This document shows, piece after piece, positions 59,905 through 64,000 of a stretch of DNA of 64,000 nucleotides (within the stretch, counting starts at the first letter, position 1; each line of letters starts with the position of its first letter). The DNA comes from Acidobacteriota bacterium. GTDB lineage: Bacteria; Acidobacteriota; Vicinamibacteria; Vicinamibacterales; UBA2999. The DNA is taken from the NCBI GenBank assembly GCA_963169195.1, contig CAUJDN010000093.1, positions 58,218 to 122,217 of the forward strand, read 5' to 3'. A model generated the notes under the pieces. The model searched no databases, was not told where the DNA came from, and saw only the letters and a list, made by a program, of their open reading frames with translations. A program made the translations under genes and the position numbers.

Positions 59905-61623
59905 TCAAGAAGGAGTGCGATCCATCTCTTCGAGGGCCTCGACCCCGGTGCGCATGCCGAACCAGAACGTCCCCAGGCTGACCACCGCCGCGGCCGTGAA
60001 GCTCGCCACCATCAGCGCCTGCCTCGTGGCAGAGAGCGGTGTCCGCCTCACCTGCTGCACGAGATAGACGGACGAGGGCCAGCCCACCAGGACGATGATG
60101 ACGGTGACGAACAGGATGGCGAGGACCATGAACACCACGCCGCCATAGGACCCGGCTACCTGGCTGGGGCTGTCGGCGGCGAATCGCGGATAGCGTGCGC
60201 CAAGGCCCGTTGCGAGCCCCACCAGCGCGAACGACATGAAGACGATCGCGACGGCGGCGATGCGCTCGATGACGGGATCGACGCCCAGGAGCATATTGCC
60301 CGCGATCGTGAGCGACTCGCTCAGCAGCAGCACCGGGACGAGCCCCGTCCAGAACTTCGACAACAGGAAATCGCGCAGCGAGATGGGGGCGGTGCGGATG
60401 ATCCAGAAGGCCGCGCCCTCTGCCGAGACCATCGGGAACACGAAGCGGACGGCGACGGTGGCCATCACGAAGCCGGCCATCCCGAGGTTGAGGAACGCGT
60501 AGACGTTCTTCAGGAAGCTGCCCATGGTCGGGATGCGCTCCAGATCCAGCACCTGGAAGTTGTAGAGGTAGACCAGCATCAGCGCCAGCAGGAGCAGCAG
60601 CTGCGACCACTGGCTGACGTCGCGCAGGAAGACCTTCAGGTCCTTCACGAGGAGCTGCCGACGGACCACGGACAGCGGCAGCAGGGAGGCGAGCCGGTCC
60701 ATCCACTGCCAGCGTGCGAAGCGGACCTTGCGTGCTTCCTGGGCCTTGCTGTACCCGGCGAAGTGCCACCGCGCGAAGAGGCTGCTGGCCACGGCGGCCA
60801 TCGCCAGCGCGGTCGTCCAGAGGGCGGAGAAGTGCAGCAGGTCCGCGCCGCCCTGGAGGCTGGCGAAGAGCGTCTCGCCCGCCCAGAAGGACGGCAGGAG
60901 CGGCGTGATGGGGGACTGCAGCGTCGCGAAGAAGTCGGTGACCTCGGGCATCGATTCCACGCGCAGCAGCCGCTCCGGCTGGATGAAGCGAAGCAGCAGC
61001 ACGATGCTGGTGGCGAAGACGAGCCCCATCAGCATCAGGATGTCGCGGGCGCGTTTCGCGGGGAAGACGTTCACCAGGCCGAGCGTGATCATCGAGCCGA
61101 AGGCGACCGGGATCATCACGAAGGGCAGCACGGTGGCCACGGCGACGAGGTAGAACGAGAGCGGGGCCGAGCGCGCCAGGCCCACGCCGGCCAGGATGGG
61201 TGTCATGAAGACGACCACCATCCACGAGGCCGCGCCTATCGTGCGCGCGAATCGCGCGAAGAACAGGCGCCTGGGCGCGACCGGGGAGGGCATCAGCAGC
61301 CGGAGATCGTCGGCGAGGAAGAACGTGGAGAGCGAGGTCACCACGCTGCTGAAGGCGAGAAACGAGAGGAACGTGAGGAACAACCACGACAGCCCGAGGC
61401 GAATCAGGTAGTCGCCGAGCTCGGCGTAGCCTCCCACCTGCACGGTCAGCCAGTAGGCCCCGTAGAAGATGGATGCCGTCACCAGCAGCGCGATGCCGCC
61501 GAAGACGATGGCGCGTGCGAGATCGCCGCGCTCGCGGCGGCGCGCTCGGTTGCGCGACGCCCAGAGCGAGGGCACCAGCAGGTACGGGAACGCCTGCGTG
61601 GAGTGTTGCGCGAGGCCGGCCAT
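59905..61623 (-). CDS. ABC exporter permease
   Basis: A 572-aa membrane protein with about 12-14 hydrophobic segments in two groups, and no ATPase domain. It resembles multi-span permeases of the type called "putative ABC exporter" (A-T-P-I-L-A-G-V-type and P-I-S-L-R-D-F-L-L-S-K-F-W-T-G-L segments). It is coupled to the ATPase gene by TGATG. Its cargo cannot be predicted. Confidence 0.85.
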   Translation of the reverse strand: MAGLAQHSTQAFPYLLVPSLWASRNRARRRERGDLARAIVFGGIALLVTASIFYGAYWLTVQVGGYAELGDYLIRLGLSWLFLTFLSFLAFSSVVTSLSTFFLADDLRLLMPSPVAPRRLFFARFARTIGAASWMVVVFMTPILAGVGLARSAPLSFYLVAVATVLPFVMIPVAFGSMITLGLVNVFPAKRARDILMLMGLVFATSIVLLLRFIQPERLLRVESMPEVTDFFATLQSPITPLLPSFWAGETLFASLQGGADLLHFSALWTTALAMAAVASSLFARWHFAGYSKAQEARKVRFARWQWMDRLASLLPLSVVRRQLLVKDLKVFLRDVSQWSQLLLLLALMLVYLYNFQVLDLERIPTMGSFLKNVYAFLNLGMAGFVMATVAVRFVFPMVSAEGAAFWIIRTAPISLRDFLLSKFWTGLVPVLLLSESLTIAGNMLLGVDPVIERIAAVAIVFMSFALVGLATGLGARYPRFAADSPSQVAGSYGGVVFMVLAILFVTVIIVLVGWPSSVYLVQQVRRTPLSATRQALMVASFTAAAVVSLGTFWFGMRTGVEALEEMDRTPS

Positions 61624-62375
61624 CAGATGACCTCGTCGATCTCCTGCAGGCCGCTGCCGCCGGTGAGCTTCAGGAAGACCGGCGTCAGCTGCTCGTCCGC
61701 CCCGCCTGCCAACGCACGGAGGTCGTCCACGGTGCCGCTGGCGATGATGCGCCCCTTGAGGATGATGCTGACCACGTCGCACATCTCCTCGGCGACCTCC
61801 AGCGTGTGGGTGCTCATCAGGATGGCGACGCCGTGGTCCGCCATGCGGCGGAAGACGTCCTTGATGAGCCGCGCGCCGCGCGGGTCGAGGCCCACCATGG
61901 GCTCGTCCACCAGCACGGCCCGCGGGCGGTGCAGGAATGCGGCGCTCATCACCAGCCGCTGCTTCATGCCGTGCGAGAAGCTCTCGACGAGCTCGTCACG
62001 CCAGCGCGCCAGCTCGAACAGATCCAGCATCTCGCCGATGCGCCCGTCCACGCCGGTGCCGTTGATGCCGTAGAGGCCCGCGTGGAAGCGCAGGAACTCG
62101 TCGGCGGTGAGCTTCTCGTAGATGAACGGGCGGTCGGGGATGAAGCCGAGAGACGCCTTGGCCGCCTCGGGCTCTGCCGCGAGGTCGCGCCCGTTGACGA
62201 GGATGCGCCCGGCCGTGGGCTTCAGCAGGCCCGCGATCATCCGGATGGTCGTCGTCTTTCCTGCGCCATTCGGGCCGAGGAAGCCGTGAATCTGCCCGGA
62301 CTTCACCTCGAGGCTCACCCCGTCCACCGCCGTGAAGCTGCCGTACCGCTTCACGAGGTCCGTCACCGCTATCAT
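61623..62375 (-). CDS. ABC transporter ATP-binding protein
   Basis: A 250-aa ATPase: Walker A G-P-N-G-A-G-K-T-T (34-42), signature-like F-S-H-G-M-K-Q-R-L (a non-canonical LSGGQ), Walker B A-V-L-V-D-E-P-M-V-G-L-D and switch T-H. It forms an exporter with the adjacent permease. Its start overlaps the transglutaminase-like gene stop (ATGA). Confidence 0.94.
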   Translation of the reverse strand: MIAVTDLVKRYGSFTAVDGVSLEVKSGQIHGFLGPNGAGKTTTIRMIAGLLKPTAGRILVNGRDLAAEPEAAKASLGFIPDRPFIYEKLTADEFLRFHAGLYGINGTGVDGRIGEMLDLFELARWRDELVESFSHGMKQRLVMSAAFLHRPRAVLVDEPMVGLDPRGARLIKDVFRRMADHGVAILMSTHTLEVAEEMCDVVSIILKGRIIASGTVDDLRALAGGADEQLTPVFLKLTGGSGLQEIDEVI

Positions 62376-63904
62376 GGCTGCCCCACCAGCACCTGCGCCG
62401 AGCCTGGCGCCAGTTCGAGATCCAGCATCGTCATCTTCACGCGTCCGATCAGGGGGAGGATGGCGGCCTGCTTGTCGAGCCCGCCCCGCGCGAGACGCAG
62501 GTGCGTGGCATCCGCAGGGAACTGGTTGAAGGTGGGGTCCACCGGGAGCCAGAGGCCGCGGCCATTGCCTTCGTCGATGTACACCTCGGGCCACGCGTGG
62601 TAGTAGAAGGCATTGCGGACCGACACCAGGCCCACGGCGATGCGCGACGGGATGCCCGCGGCCCGCGCGAGCGCCACGAAGAGCGCCGTGTGCTCGTTGC
62701 AGTCGCCCACCTTCGTGCGCAGCACTTCCACGGCGGAGGGCAGGCTGACGGTGGGCTTCTTGTCCAGCAGGGCGTTCACGTAGCGCGTGAGGCGCTCCAC
62801 CCGCGCGCGCGGTTCGGTGTAGCCGTCGAGCGCCCGCGCGGCCTCGGCCACGATGGCCGGCGCATCGCTCTCGATGAAAGGCTCGGGTTGCAGGTACGGG
62901 GCGAGGTGCGGCGCACCCGGCTCGGCCTGGAGATCGCGCGGATCGGTCAGCTCGATCACGTCGCCGTCCACCCGCTGGCCCACGCCCTGCAGGTCCGGGC
63001 TCGAGAGATCCGCGCCCTCCATTCGCAGCCGCAGGCGCTTCACGTCGCGCGGTTCCTCAATGCGGTGCTTGCCGCTCGGGACGACGGCCGAGGCCTCCAG
63101 CAGGTCCACCTGCACGTTGCGCGGGACGGCCAGCGCCACGGCCCGCTCCTGCGTCTCGGCCACGGTCAGCAGGCCCATCGGGCTCTCCTCGCGGACTACC
63201 TCGCCCGTGTCCGTGACCCACGCCGTCGTCTGGAGGCCGGCAAACGCGAGGCTCACCCGGAAGGCCGGGATGGGCCGCTCTCCAGACCGCACGAGCTCCC
63301 GTCCACCGACCTCAACCGCCACGGGCGCGTTCCGCATTGTTGCCGGATCGAACATCGTCCACTGGTGCCGGGCGCCTTCGGCGAGGCCCTCGGCCGCTAG
63401 GCGGCGGGCCAGGCTGAGCATGAGGGCAGGGGGCTCGACGAGCCTGCGCACCTCGCTGCGGGTAGTGCCGTTGCTGGTGATGCTGAGCGTCAGCGTGAGG
63501 CCCTCCAGCGCGCCGGACACCTGGATGGGCCCCGTGCCCGGGTCGAGCGAGAAGTCGAAGGACCTGAGCGCGAAGGTCGTGTCCACGCGGGCCGTCGTGC
63601 GGATGGCCGCAGGCGTGGTGGCGCCGAGCAGCGACATCTGGAGGCGGCCGTCCTCCTGCAGCTCGAACCCGTCGTCGGTCGGCAGGGTCTGGCTGACCGT
63701 GAAGCCGATCTTCTCGCCGCGGTAGTAGACACCGCGCCATTGGGCCGCGGTGCCGTAGCGGGCCAGATCGGTGGCGAGGTTGGCCGCCGACGCCTGGAGG
63801 TAGGACCGGTGCACCAGCGTCGCCATGCTGGCCACCCAGGCCGCCAGGACGAGCCAGGAAAGCGGGCGCGTGACGTGCCGGGGCAGGGGACGGAAAAGCC
63901 TCAC
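62372..63904 (-). CDS. Membrane-anchored transglutaminase-like protein
   Basis: A 510-aa protein. An N-terminal membrane anchor (about 17-35) and a beta-rich region precede a transglutaminase-like domain at about 370-460, with Cys in K-V-G-D-C-N-E-H-T-A, His in Y-Y-H-A-W-P-E-V and Asp in L-P-V-D-P-T-F-N-Q. The triad is intact, so it may be a peptidase or acyltransferase in the periplasm. It is coupled to the ABC exporter genes. The GTG at 63904 has AGGGGG six bases upstream; a TTG at 63949 is less likely. Confidence 0.87.
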   Translation of the reverse strand: MRLFRPLPRHVTRPLSWLVLAAWVASMATLVHRSYLQASAANLATDLARYGTAAQWRGVYYRGEKIGFTVSQTLPTDDGFELQEDGRLQMSLLGATTPAAIRTTARVDTTFALRSFDFSLDPGTGPIQVSGALEGLTLTLSITSNGTTRSEVRRLVEPPALMLSLARRLAAEGLAEGARHQWTMFDPATMRNAPVAVEVGGRELVRSGERPIPAFRVSLAFAGLQTTAWVTDTGEVVREESPMGLLTVAETQERAVALAVPRNVQVDLLEASAVVPSGKHRIEEPRDVKRLRLRMEGADLSSPDLQGVGQRVDGDVIELTDPRDLQAEPGAPHLAPYLQPEPFIESDAPAIVAEAARALDGYTEPRARVERLTRYVNALLDKKPTVSLPSAVEVLRTKVGDCNEHTALFVALARAAGIPSRIAVGLVSVRNAFYYHAWPEVYIDEGNGRGLWLPVDPTFNQFPADATHLRLARGGLDKQAAILPLIGRVKMTMLDLELAPGSAQVLVGQP

Positions 63905-64000
63905 CGTATCCCCCTTATCGGCGCGGGGGCGGGCACGGTTTCCCCCCAAAAACGGCAGGGTATGGCGGGCGGGGGGGAAGCAGCCCCCGTTTAGGGGGGA

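Overview
This 64 kb window comes from a GC-rich (roughly two-thirds G+C) Gram-negative chromosome. It carries the replication origin neighbourhood plus several kilobases of respiratory genes. Three features suggest an acidobacterium, possibly of the Vicinamibacteria type: an orphan two-domain MacB-like permease with its own PadR regulator, an alternative complex III joined to a caa3 oxidase, and numerous multihaem cytochromes. The taxonomic placement is inference; the gene calls do not depend on it.

Layout. Leftward from about 10.5 kb to 1: rpmH-rnpA-yidD-yidC-jag/khpB-mnmE-mnmG-rsmG-parA-parB, then selD and two F-type ATPase b-type subunits (the second cut by the window edge). Rightward from about 10.7 kb: dnaA-dnaN-gyrB-gyrA and a lipoprotein. 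DnaA-box-like sites lie upstream of dnaA and in the AT-rich dnaA-dnaN spacer, and two exact parS sites lie at 3.5 and 5.4 kb, so this is the oriC/parS domain. From 19 to 26 kb a leftward block holds pcrA-glmS-glmU-rsmI. From 26 to 32.5 kb lie a DUF885 peptidase, a FmdB zinc ribbon, galU, serS with tRNA-Ser(UGA) 8 bp behind it, an FKBP lipoprotein, an RlmD/TrmA-type methyltransferase and a Nudix hydrolase. From 36.5 to 32.5 kb a leftward cluster contains an amidohydrolase, a zinc-ribbon protein, a two-domain thioredoxin-fold protein and an M55 D-aminopeptidase. From 37.5 to 50 kb one rightward operon encodes ActABCDEF, a small membrane protein, SCO, and CoxB-CoxA-CoxC-CoxD. From 50 to 64 kb lie a decayed methyltransferase, mobA, a small cytochrome c, a six-haem NapC-like protein, the permease/padR pair, pyruvate carboxylase, an ABC exporter pair and a membrane-anchored transglutaminase-like protein.

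The most notable result is that two genes read through an in-frame TGA as selenocysteine. selD starts at a GTG at 1781 with a good ribosome-binding site and carries Sec at residue 18, where the family's catalytic Cys sits. A glutaredoxin-like/PDO protein at 33558-34205 carries Sec144 in a U-P-H-C motif. In both, the sequence just after the TGA folds into a hairpin whose tip contains GGUC, as in bacterial SECIS elements. Conventional gene calling would shorten selD and split the second gene into two unrelated-looking ORFs. The organism must therefore make selenoproteins, although selA, selB and selC are not in the window.

Other points of note: an A2-type oxidase (Y-S-H-P motif) coupled to alternative complex III; heptanucleotide tandem repeats between operon genes; an abrupt GC drop inside rsmI; two pseudogenes (S9 peptidase, methyltransferase) in otherwise tightly packed DNA; and a perfect inverted repeat in front of padR that is probably its operator.
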